A stretch of 16,850 bases of DNA, from assembly GCA_002495685.1 (NCBI GenBank), contig DAGJ01000006.1:446-17295 (forward strand), written 5' to 3'. The stretch comes from Methanobrevibacter sp. UBA412 (GTDB lineage: Archaea; Methanobacteriota; Methanobacteria; Methanobacteriales; Methanobacteriaceae). This document shows positions 1-8,291 of the stretch, in pieces. Position numbers and translations under genes: made by a program. The notes under the pieces were generated by a model. The model was given only the letters and a program-made list of their open reading frames with translations. It was not told where the DNA came from and ran no database searches. The first letter of the stretch is position 1, and each line of letters starts with the position of its first letter.

Positions 1-130
1 TATACAAAAATTCTTATTCTTACTAAATGTTACTTTAACTTATTTTTATATCCTTAAAAATGTTATATTTAATATTTTTTTCTCAAATTAAATAGTTTTA
101 TTACTCTCGAAATTTTTAATAATAATCCAG

Positions 131-158
131 ACTATTCAATCTTTTTGAATTAAATAGT
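131..158. repeat. Imperfect inverted repeat upstream of ALP1
   Basis: ACTATTCAA at 131-139 pairs with TTGAAT...AATAGT at 145-158, with a few unpaired bases in the right arm. It lies about 95 bp before the ALP1 start. It could be an operator for a dimeric regulator or the remains of an upstream terminator. In sequence this AT-rich, chance occurrence is quite possible. Confidence 0.3.
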
Positions 159-160
159 AA

Positions 161-171
161 AATGTATATAC
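161..171 (+). promoter_or_regulatory. Possible TATA box for ALP1
   Basis: AATGTATATAC is the clearest TATA-like element in the 251 bp before ALP1. An archaeal start about 25 nt downstream would give a leader of roughly 60 nt. Other TATA-like stretches exist near 45-52 and 201-210, so the assignment is tentative. Confidence 0.3.
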
Positions 172-237
172 TAAGTATTCAATATTATCAATTACTAAAA
201 AGAATATATTCAAGTTTTCTTTTTAAAATTATATTTT

Positions 238-242
238 AGGAG
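238..242 (+). promoter_or_regulatory. Shine-Dalgarno site of ALP1
   Basis: AGGAG lies 9 nt before the ATG at 252 and supports that start. ALP2 has the same motif at the same spacing before its GTG, so the two surface-protein genes share their initiation layout. Confidence 0.7.
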
Positions 243-569
243 TAATTTAAAATGAAAATTTTAAAAAAATCAATACTAATACTCTTAACGTTTTCCATAA
301 TATGTATTATGGGAATCAGTTGTGTATCTGCAACTGACAATGTAGATCCAACTAATAGTGAAGATATAAGTATTGTAAATAATAATTCACAGAATTCTGT
401 GAATTTAGAAACCTCAAATAATCTTGTGGATGGAGATTCTTCACAGGGCTTATTAACTATTCCCAATGAAGTTAACACAAATAATTATGAACCTAATAAT
501 AATATTTTAAGTGAAAATGAAAATCAAATTATTGCAGTAGAAGCAAATTCTAAAGCAAATTCATATATA

Positions 570-1860
570 GATATGGACTTTGAGAATTCAAATAATACAT
601 TAGAATTTGACTTATCAAGTAATGATATTGATTTACCTAATCAAATCATCACTGGAGATATTAATGGGACATCTTTTAGTCTTACAACTAATTACGAAGG
701 AGAGCTTATAAAACTTTAACTAATTATGCACCGGGTAATTATATAGTATCATATTCTTATTCTGGTAATGATTCTATTAATGGATTTTCAGGATCCAAAA
801 CTATTACAATTACAGATAATACTAAACTCAAAACAGAATTAGATATGGATTTTGATGATGATACTAATATTTTAGAGTTCGAATTAAAGAATAATAAAAT
901 ACCTTTAGCTAATCAAGTTATTAATGGGGATATTAATGGTATTAGTTTCACTTTAACTACTAATGTTAATGGTAAAGCTTATATGACTTTAACTAATTAT
1001 GCAACTGGTCGTTATACTGTAACTTATTCTTATTAGGAAATGATAAATATAAGGGGATAACGGTGTTGATTATATAAGTATTACAAATTCATCAGGTAAA
1101 TCTACAACTGAATTGGATATGGATTTTGATGATGATACTAATATTTTAGAGTTTGAATTGAAGAGTAATGATTATGCTTTAGCTAATCAGGTTATTAATG
1201 TTAATATTAATGGTACTAGTTTCACTGTTACTACTGATATTAATGGTAAAGCTTACAAGACTTTATCTAATTATGCTCCAGGTTATTATATAGTATCTTA
1301 CTCTTATCTTGGCACTGATAAAGTAGCAGGAGCTAATAGAACTGAAACTATAATAATAACTAATTCATCAGGTAAACTCAATACTGAATTGGATATGGAT
1401 TTTGATGATGATACTAATATTTTAGAATTTGACTTATCTATTAATGACCAAGCTTTAGCTAATCAGGTTATTAATGTTAATATTAATGGTACTAGTTTCA
1501 CTGTTACTACTAATCTTAATGGTAAAGCTTATATGACTTTAACTAATTACACTCCAGGCCAATATACTGTAAATTATTCTTATCTTGGTACTGATAAAGT
1601 TAGTGGAATTAATAAAACCGAAACTATTATAATATCTAACTCCAGTAAATCTAGTACAGATTTAGATATGGATTTTGATGATGATACTAATATTTTAGAA
1701 TTTGATTTAAACTATAATAATAAACCATTAGCAAATAAAACCATTCAAGTAAATATAAATGGGACAAGTTTCACACTCACTACTAATACTTATGGTAAAG
1801 CTTATATGACTTTATCTAATTACACTCCAGGTCAATATACTGTGAAATATTATTTGAAGG
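570..1860 (+). repeat. Five tandem repeats of about 273-276 bp in ALP1
   Basis: Units begin at about 570, 842, 1116, 1392 and 1665, each opening with the codons for DMDFDDDTNILEF (unit 1 is divergent: DMDFENSNNTLEF). Each carries N-Q-V-I-N, D/N-I-N-G-T-S-F and NGKAY..L.NY.PG.Y.V.YSY motifs, as expected for Ig-like beta-sandwich repeats. Units 3 and 4 share an identical 60-nt block (1176-1235 and 1452-1511), while unit 5 encodes similar residues with different codons. The Asp cluster could bind a metal ion, but nothing here shows that it does. Confidence 0.9.
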
Positions 1861-1929
1861 AGATAATACTTACAATCCAAGTAGTGGAATTGAAAGTATA
1901 TATATTAATAATTGTACAGGGACTACTGG

Positions 1930-2500
1930 TGGAATATATGGTGAAAACCTTACAATGGTTTATGGATCATTTGAAAATTACACTGGAAAACTTATTGGAG
2001 ATGATGGAAACCCTATAATTGGTCAACATGTTTCTATTAAACTTTCTAATACTCAAGGTTAAAGCAAAATTTACTCTGCCACTACTGATGTTAAAGGTGA
2101 GTATCAATTAGAAATCAACCTTTATCCTGGAGAGTATACTGCACTTGCAAGTTATGGTAAATATTCATGTCTTAATACTATAAGTGTAATGAAAAATTCA
2201 AGCATTACTAAATCTGTTTTATCTGCTAATAAGTTTAGTGAACCTTATGGTGCAGGTCAAAACTTCACTGGAAAACTCTTAGATGCTAATGGAAACCCTC
2301 TTATTGGTCAACATATTGCTATTAAACTTTCTAATACTCAAGGTCAAAGTAAAGTTTATTGGGCGAATACTGATTATAATGGTGAGTATCAATTAGAAAT
2401 CTGTTTATATTCTGGTGTGTATAGTGCACAATGTAGTTTTGGTGGTAATTCTAAGTATTCAGATAGTAGTGCATCAACAAGTATAACAGTTACTAGTTAA
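1930..2500 (+). repeat. C-terminal two-domain module, ALP1 copy
   Basis: Once the stop at 2060 is ignored, this reads as two related domains of about 90-100 residues. The first has YGENLT.VYG, TGKL..DDGNPIIGQ, GEYQLEINLYPGEYTA and YSCLNTISV. The second has KFSEPYGAGQNFTGKL, NPLIGQHIAIKL and GEYQLEICLYSG. ALP2 ends with the same pair at 13090-13671, including an identical YSCLNTISV. Being shared by proteins with unrelated central regions suggests a common job such as wall attachment or export; that role is inferred. Confidence 0.8.
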
Positions 2501-2510
2501 AATTTAAACC

Positions 2511-2540
2511 TTTATTTTTTCTTATTTTTTATTATTCTTT
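2511..2540 (+). terminator. Oligo-T terminator region after ALP1
   Basis: Two TTATTTTTT tracts followed by TTATTATTCTTTT begin 11 nt after the ALP1 stop. T-rich tracts without a strong hairpin are typical archaeal terminators. This would separate ALP1 from the kinase cluster. Confidence 0.5.
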
Positions 2541-2606
2541 TAATTGGAAATTTTAAATTATTTAGTTTTTTAAGCTAATCCGTAAACTTATTAAATAATA
2601 AATTTA

Positions 2607-2619
2607 ATATTATATATTA
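2607..2619 (+). promoter_or_regulatory. Probable TATA box of the kinase cluster
   Basis: ATATTATATATTA is the best TATA-like element between ALP1 and HK1. Initiation about 25 nt downstream would fall near 2638, after the GTG at 2636. That supports the ATG at 2669 as the HK1 start. No other promoter-sized gap exists before HK4 ends, so it may drive all four kinases. Confidence 0.45.
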
Positions 2620-2668
2620 ATTAATTAGTATTTTTGTGAATATTTTTATTTATTCTTTAAAAGGGACA

Positions 2669-4546
2669 ATGTTTAATTTAAGACTAATTGAGAAAAACGA
2701 TTTGGGAATCGATCAAGCTGTGAATTTTAAATCATGGGCTGATTTTTCTATTGAAACTGATCAGAATTATCCAGTTCCTGATTTAGTTTATCCTAAACTT
2801 TTCAATGAAAAAGATTTAGGTGTTAATATTTTATCTTATTCTAAAGTTAAAGATGATTTTATTATTGTTAAATTATCTAACTTTGACACTATTAATAATA
2901 TTAATGATTTAAATTTCATTGGACAATTAACTGGTGATACTTTTCCCTTATTAAAGGCTGTTGGGCTTTTAGATTTAATTAAAAAATCTTATAATAATGA
3001 TAAATCTGTTGATTTTGAGGTTCGAATTTCAAAAAATGAAGTTTTAAAGTATAGTTTTCATTTTAAAACTTACCGTGAAGGTAATCTCTTTTTTTTAATT
3101 AGTAAAAATATTAAAACTCATAATATTCGAACTCAAAAGCATAATAAGGTTTTTAAAAATTATTCTCAAGGTATTTTCTTTATTCAGAATAAAAAAATCA
3201 TTTTAAAGAATCAGGCTTTTTTGCGTATGGAGCAGGATAATAATTATCTTAAACCTTTCACTTTTAAGGATATTCAATTTAAGGATATTTCTAATGGTGA
3301 GTGGTTGCGTATTTATAATGAGTTAATTAATCGTGATAGATTATTTTTTGAGGATATTATAGTTTATAATAATCCTATTACTCAGGATAAAGCTTTTTTT
3401 AATGCTTATTTTTCTCCTTTCACTCGTAATGATGTTCCTGGTGTTAAGGTTAATTGTGTGAATGTTACTCGTGAAATTCTTGCTAGGATTAAATATAATG
3501 AGTTTTTAGAGAATTTACGGATTGTTCAAGGTATAGGTAAATTTGCTATTATGTTTAGAACACGTGAAGAATTTATTAATTATAGTTCTGAGATTTATAA
3601 TATTCTTGAGATTCCTGATCCTTCTATTATTCCTGAAGGGGCTGATGTCTTAGATGATTATGTGCCTTTAAATATTAAGAATACTTTTTATTCTTTTGTT
3701 AATAATTCTAATAGTAAAAATGATTCTTTATCTTTTACTTATCCTGTGACTACTTTTAAGGGTAATAAGAAGTATTTAACTAGTAACCTTTTTTATGTTA
3801 ATTCTGATGTTGGTAATCCTAATTTAGATTATATTATTAGTGTTGTTCAAGATATTACTAGTTCTGTTAATAATAGGGGTGAGATTATTGAAGCTAATAA
3901 TGATTTGCAGAAATTATTACAGGATAAGGAAGTTTTAATTAATGAAGTTCAAACTCGTATAAATAGTAATTTAAATATTATTATTAATTCATTGGATTTA
4001 GATTTAAAATACTATAAGAATAATCCAGATTTAGTTATTCAAAATAGTATTAATCGTATTAACAGTATTGCTTTGATTCATGAATATATTTATAAATCTG
4101 ATAATTTAAACAGTTTAAATATTCATGATTTCATAAAATCAGAAGTAAATTATATTTTAAATCGTCATTACTTACAATACATTGATAGGGTTTTGGATGT
4201 TGAAGATATTGAAATAAATATGAATAATATTGTTCCTTTAGGTTTAATTATAAATGAATTAATCCATAATAGTATAAAGCATGCCTTTGATGAAGAATTT
4301 GATAAAGCTTTAATTAAAATTAAATTTTATAAGAAAAATGATGAATTCAATTTAATCATTTCAGATAATGGTAAAGGTTTACCTGAAGGATTTAATATTT
4401 TAAAATCTGAAAATACTTCTGGTTTCACTATAGTTAATAGTTTAGTTTCACAAATAAATGGTGAATTAATTCAAATAGATAATTTAAATGGATGTACTCT
4501 TAAAATTGTTTATCCTGTAAATGAATATGATGAGGGAGTATTATGA
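2669..4546 (+). CDS. HK1: PAS-type sensor kinase lacking the phosphoacceptor His
   Basis: This intact 625-residue protein has no membrane segment. It has three PAS-like domains (about 50-148, 165-270 and 285-400), a short helical linker, a HisKA_2-type dimerisation region (about 423-495) and a HATPase_c domain (about 520-615). The ATPase boxes look usable: N-box NELIHNSIKHAF, G1 SDNGKGLP and G2 SGFTIV. The H-box, canonically EVHHRVKNN, reads EVQTRINSN, so both candidate phosphoacceptor histidines are replaced (Q428, T429; codons at 3950-3955). Autophosphorylation at the usual site is therefore not expected. It might act as an allosteric partner of a sister kinase or be non-functional. The start was chosen because MFNLRLIEKND aligns with the HK3 start MITIKIIEKND and follows AAGGGA. 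A GTG at 2636 would add 11 residues. The stop overlaps the HK2 start by 4 nt (ATGA). Confidence 0.85.
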   Translation: MFNLRLIEKNDLGIDQAVNFKSWADFSIETDQNYPVPDLVYPKLFNEKDLGVNILSYSKVKDDFIIVKLSNFDTINNINDLNFIGQLTGDTFPLLKAVGLLDLIKKSYNNDKSVDFEVRISKNEVLKYSFHFKTYREGNLFFLISKNIKTHNIRTQKHNKVFKNYSQGIFFIQNKKIILKNQAFLRMEQDNNYLKPFTFKDIQFKDISNGEWLRIYNELINRDRLFFEDIIVYNNPITQDKAFFNAYFSPFTRNDVPGVKVNCVNVTREILARIKYNEFLENLRIVQGIGKFAIMFRTREEFINYSSEIYNILEIPDPSIIPEGADVLDDYVPLNIKNTFYSFVNNSNSKNDSLSFTYPVTTFKGNKKYLTSNLFYVNSDVGNPNLDYIISVVQDITSSVNNRGEIIEANNDLQKLLQDKEVLINEVQTRINSNLNIIINSLDLDLKYYKNNPDLVIQNSINRINSIALIHEYIYKSDNLNSLNIHDFIKSEVNYILNRHYLQYIDRVLDVEDIEINMNNIVPLGLIINELIHNSIKHAFDEEFDKALIKIKFYKKNDEFNLIISDNGKGLPEGFNILKSENTSGFTIVNSLVSQINGELIQIDNLNGCTLKIVYPVNEYDEGVL

Positions 4547-6398
4547 TTGAAATTTATCTTTTTTTAGGGAATAATTTAACATATTCTGCATCTTTTCACT
4601 ATGAAAAGGACGGAACTGATTTTTTAAATTTAAATACTCCATCTTATCCAGTTAAAAATTTACCTTATAATGGATTATTTGAAGATTTAGATTATGGGGT
4701 GAGTATTTTACATCCAACCAGTGATGGTGAAGATTTTATTCATGATTTAATGTCTGAATATTTGAGAAATCATTTTCATGTTTCTAATGACGAAGTAATA
4801 GGACATAAATATAGTGAAGTTTTCTATCTTTTTGCCCATAATCTAAGGATTCTAGATTTAATGAAAAAAGCTTACTTTGATAATGAAAGAATTGATTATA
4901 AGCATGCAATTTTTGTTGATGGGGAATTAAAATACACTTTAGATAATACTTTACTTCGTGAAGATGATTTATTAATTTTAACTAGTATCATGAGTTCTGC
5001 AGCAGTTAATAAGTTTGACTTAGATATTTTTAATGAATATACTCAAGGATCTTTCATTATTCAAAATAAAAAATTGTTTGTAAAAATAGTGCTTTTAATT
5101 TAATGGAACATGATAATGGTTCCCTACGACCATTTACATTTGAAGATATTAAATTTGAAGGATTAACATATAATGAATGGTTAAATATTTATGATAAGAT
5201 TTTAAGTTGTGATTTACTAAATTATAATGGGTCTGTAAGATATTCTAATTATATTACTGGTGATACTACTTATTATGATATGTATTTATCTTTCACATTA
5301 TTTGATAATAAAGCTGCAATTAAGGTTAACTTAATTGATGTTACTAATTTTAGACAAGAAGAGACAAATGTTCGTAGATTAGAAGAACATCTTTATAATG
5401 TGAATCTTTTAAATAAATGTGCTATTTTACGTTCAAATAGTAAAGGTAATCTTTATTGGACTCCTGAAATTTATAATCTTTTAGAAATGAGTATAGATGA
5501 AATTAGTAGGGTTAAAGATAATGAAAATGTATTAGATCGATATATAAGTGGAAATGAGAGGAAAAAGTTTTATGATTGGGCGAAAAATGCGAAAACAGAG
5601 GATGATGTTTTTAAATCCCAATTTAAAGTTGTAACATCTAAAAATCATATTAAATACTTCTATATTAGTGCTATAGTTAAACATGATGATGCTGATTATA
5701 ATTCAACTTATTTAGTTAGTTTAGTAAGAGATATTACAGATACATATGTTGAAGAATTAGAGTTAAAAGAGAAAAATAAACAATTATTGGACTTATTAGA
5801 AGATAAAAAGATGCTCTTAAGAGAAGTTCATCATAGGGTTAAGAATAATTTACAAATAATTTTAAGTTACCTACGTTTAGATTTACATTTTAACAGGGAT
5901 AATCCTAATGTAACTATTCATAATACTCGTGATCGTATTAATTCTATGGCTTTAATGTATAATAAAACGTTAAAATATAATGCTGTAGATTTAATTAATA
6001 TTCATGACTTTATTAAATCTTTAGTAAGTAAATTAATTGAAGTTTATAGTTATGGTAATATTAAAGTAAATTTAAATGTGTTAGATAAAGGATTAGATAT
6101 AGATATTGTAACTCCTTTAGGTTTAATAATTAATGAATTAGTATTAAACACTATAAAATATGCTTTTCCAGATAACTGTGAAGGTGAATTAAATATACTA
6201 TTTACAAATGATGAAAATAATTATAAATTAGTAATTTCAGATAATGGTATAGGATTGCCTGAAGATTTAAATATTACAAATCCAAGTACTTTAGGCATGG
6301 TAATTGTTCAAACATTAACTCAACAATTAGAAGGTAGTTTTACTAATTTAAAACCGAGTAACGGTATGGCTTTACAAATCATTTTCCCAAAAAATTAA
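4543..6398 (+). pseudogene. HK2: PAS-type HisKA_2 histidine kinase with one frameshift
   Basis: Adding one base near 5082-5087 (GTAAAAATAGTG, expected GTAAAAAATAGTG) restores a 618-residue protein collinear with HK1 and HK3. The break falls in PAS2, right after the conserved IIQNKK motif, so translation stops at 5103 after 186 residues. Restored domains are PAS1 (about 50-150), PAS2 (about 165-270), PAS3 (about 285-405), HisKA_2 and HATPase_c. The H-box is canonical (EVHHRVKNNLQIIL, H430/H431). The ATPase boxes are also canonical: NELVLNTIKYAFP, SDNGIGLPEDL and LGMVIV. It is soluble and presumably sensed a cytoplasmic ligand, redox state or light through PAS, which cannot be specified here. 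GAGGGAG before the ATG supports the start. The rest of the gene looks well conserved, so the lesion is either recent or a homopolymer sequencing error. Internal initiation at the ATG at 5103 would give a 431-residue kinase lacking PAS1 and half of PAS2. Confidence 0.8.
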
Positions 6399-6405
6399 AA
6401 CCAAA

Positions 6406-6414
6406 TTTTTTTTT
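6406..6414 (+). terminator. T9 run between HK2 and HK3
   Basis: Nine consecutive T residues lie in the 30-nt gap between HK2 and HK3. Runs like this can terminate archaeal RNA polymerase, so the tract may reduce transcription into HK3 and HK4. It is followed at once by a GTAGGA Shine-Dalgarno 8-9 nt before the HK3 ATG. Confidence 0.35.
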
Positions 6415-6428
6415 AGTAGGATATCCAT

Positions 6429-8291
6429 ATGATTACAATAAAAATAATAGAAAAAAATGATGAAGAAAATGAAGAATATACATTAGAGTTTCCTAAACCA
6501 AATTTAGTTAAACCTTCATCAATTAAATATTTAACTCCCGAGTTTCCTAAAAAAAGATTAATAGAAGAATTAGGTATTTCTGCAAATATTTTATCACCTT
6601 ACCTTGAAGGTGAAGACTTTATTTTTATCCATAAATCTAAAATGTGGGAGGGTATTGATTTATATCCTTATGAAGTGCTATCACAAAGATTTAAAGAAGT
6701 TTTACCAAATATGGGTAACAGTAAATACTTCACTTACTTAAAAGATGCATACACTAATGGGAAAGTAACAGATTTAATCATATCCTTTTATCATAATAAC
6801 CATTTATATTTACAGGAAAAACAGAAAATTTATGCAGAAAAAGGTTTAGTTTTCATAATATGTGAAAATATATATTCAATTTCAAATCAAAATTATTTTA
6901 AACCAAATAATGAGGATGTTCAATGTGTTTTTTGGGTTAAAGATAAAAAAATTGTTAAAAGAAATAATGCAATTTTAGAATTTCATGAAAAATATAATAT
7001 AGGGCCAACTAATTTTGAAGACTTACATTTCAGAAACTTAAATCATGAAGAATGGTTAAATATTTATGATAAAATTATGAATAAAGATTTAAATTTATAT
7101 GAGGATGAAATTGTTTATCATAGTTTATTCACTCATGAATTTTTCTATTTTAAAGTTTATTTAACTCCTATTACAGTTAAAGGGGAAATATTAATCCAAT
7201 TTACTTGTTTTGATATAAGTAATACTCGTCGATCTGAATTAAAAGCTGAATCTTATAAGAGAGATTTAGATTTAGTTCAAGAATCTTCAAGGTTTGCGAT
7301 ACGTTATGGTCCAGTTAATGATTTAAATGATTGGAGTCCTATGATATATGATATTTTAGAAGTTCCTCAGGATAATCGGGCAAATGTTTCATTAGACTCT
7401 ATTTTGTATAATATAATTTCTGATAATCATAAAAAGGCTTTAAATGATTTTAAACTTAATCCTGAAAAATATGATTATTTATTTAATGTTTATGTTCCAG
7501 TTAAAAGTTATTCAGGTAATGATAAATTTTTATCTTATCATGCAGTTTATATGAAAGATTTAGAGGATGATTCTAAATCTCAGATATCTTCAATTTTACA
7601 GGATCTTAGTGAAATTCATGAATCTGATGAGGAATTAAAAAGATCTAATGAAAAATTAAGTGAATTGTTAAATGAGAAAGGATTATTATTAAAAGGAGTT
7701 CATCATCAAGTTAAGGATAATTTACAAATTATTTTAAGTTTATTAAATCTTGACATGCGTTATAATAAAGGTAATCCATTAGAAACTTTAATTAACACTA
7801 AAGGTTATATTCAAACTATTTCCTTAATGCATGAGAAAACTTATGAATCCTCTAGTTTAAATGGTGTTAATATTCATCATTACTTAGAAGATTTATCTAA
7901 ACGTCTTTTACTTAACTCTAATAAGCCAAATATTAATCTTCATTTAAAAATTGATGATATTGAATTACCAAATGATATTATTATTCCTTTTAGTTTGATT
8001 TTAAATATTTTAATTGAAAATGTGATTAAATATGCTTTCCCTAATCATAATGATGAGGGTAATTTATGGATTAATTTAAGATTAAATGAGGAGGATATTA
8101 TTTTCAATATTCAAGATGATGGTGTTGGTTTAAGTGATTCTAATGTTTTCAGTGATTTATCAAGTTTAGGTTTTACTTTAATTCAAACTTTAACTCATCA
8201 AATTGGGGGTAAAATTAGTGTAATCCCTTCATATAATGGTTTGCATGTTAGATTAGTTTTTAATAAGAATGGTGTTGTCTATGAAGATTAA
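6429..8291 (+). CDS. HK3: PAS-type sensor kinase with degenerate H- and N-boxes
   Basis: This intact 620-residue paralogue of HK1, HK2 and HK4 has no membrane segment. The order is PAS1 (about 50-150, with the family motif NILSPYLEGEDFIF), PAS2 (about 165-265), PAS3 (about 280-395), a charged coiled linker (DEELKRSNEKLSELLNEK), HisKA_2 and HATPase_c. The H-box keeps both histidines (H425/H426), but its surroundings have changed: GVHHQVKDN against EVHHRVKNN, losing the preceding Glu, the Arg and one Asn. The N-box is NILIENVIKYAFP where the sisters have NELxxNTIKYAFP, so the conserved Glu is gone although the second Asn remains. G1 (QDDGVGLSD) and G2 (LGFTLI) persist. Activity may be weak or altered. 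The ATG follows GTAGGA. The end overlaps the HK4 start, which suggests translational coupling. Confidence 0.85.
   Translation: MITIKIIEKNDEENEEYTLEFPKPNLVKPSSIKYLTPEFPKKRLIEELGISANILSPYLEGEDFIFIHKSKMWEGIDLYPYEVLSQRFKEVLPNMGNSKYFTYLKDAYTNGKVTDLIISFYHNNHLYLQEKQKIYAEKGLVFIICENIYSISNQNYFKPNNEDVQCVFWVKDKKIVKRNNAILEFHEKYNIGPTNFEDLHFRNLNHEEWLNIYDKIMNKDLNLYEDEIVYHSLFTHEFFYFKVYLTPITVKGEILIQFTCFDISNTRRSELKAESYKRDLDLVQESSRFAIRYGPVNDLNDWSPMIYDILEVPQDNRANVSLDSILYNIISDNHKKALNDFKLNPEKYDYLFNVYVPVKSYSGNDKFLSYHAVYMKDLEDDSKSQISSILQDLSEIHESDEELKRSNEKLSELLNEKGLLLKGVHHQVKDNLQIILSLLNLDMRYNKGNPLETLINTKGYIQTISLMHEKTYESSSLNGVNIHHYLEDLSKRLLLNSNKPNINLHLKIDDIELPNDIIIPFSLILNILIENVIKYAFPNHNDEGNLWINLRLNEEDIIFNIQDDGVGLSDSNVFSDLSSLGFTLIQTLTHQIGGKISVIPSYNGLHVRLVFNKNGVVYED

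Larger units (their letters stand above)
252..2500 (+). pseudogene. ALP1: secreted Asn/Thr-rich adhesin-like protein, multiply disrupted
   Basis: Restoring the frame gives one protein of about 750 residues rather than four small genes. It begins with a signal peptide (KILKK, a hydrophobic stretch, probable cleavage after VSA near residue 27), then a low-complexity Asn/Ser linker, five repeats of about 91 residues and two Ig-like C-terminal domains. No C-terminal membrane anchor is visible. The family is common in gut Methanobacteriales, where such proteins are thought to be exported and wall-associated; binding partners are unknown. Lesions found by comparing repeat units and the homologous ALP2 tail are single-base losses near 699-704, 1033-1036, 1057-1062 and 1853-1856, plus CAA to TAA at 2060-2062. 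Each loss shifts the frame the same way, and the frames match throughout. As written, translation stops at 719. Five lesions suggest real decay, although indel errors in the assembly could explain the frameshifts. Confidence 0.85.

Noticed and set aside
236..478. Minus-strand reading frame at the ALP1 start
   Set aside because: It is the reverse shadow of the ALP1 signal peptide and linker, with no family motif or start signal.
845..1036. Separate small plus-strand gene of 63 codons
   Set aside because: It is repeat unit 2 of ALP1 in a shifted frame; no ribosome site or signal peptide, and the flanking frames continue the same protein.
699..1062. Programmed ribosomal frameshifting in ALP1
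   Set aside because: There are several shifts in the same direction at non-slippery, dissimilar sequences, plus a nonsense codon later; mutation or sequencing error explains this better.
1113..2018. Independent 301-residue protein starting at TTG
   Set aside because: It opens in the middle of a repeat motif (LDMDF), and its last 50 or so residues are out-of-frame reading past the shift near 1855. It is part of ALP1.
2636..2668. GTG start at 2636 for HK1
   Set aside because: No ribosome site, and it would lie at or before the transcription start predicted from the TATA at 2607-2619. The ATG at 2669 aligns with the HK3 N-terminus.
5103..6398. Independent 431-residue histidine kinase
   Set aside because: It starts inside PAS2 and lacks a ribosome site. 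Restoring one base joins it to 4543-5103 with the same architecture as its sisters. Internal restart is possible but unproven.
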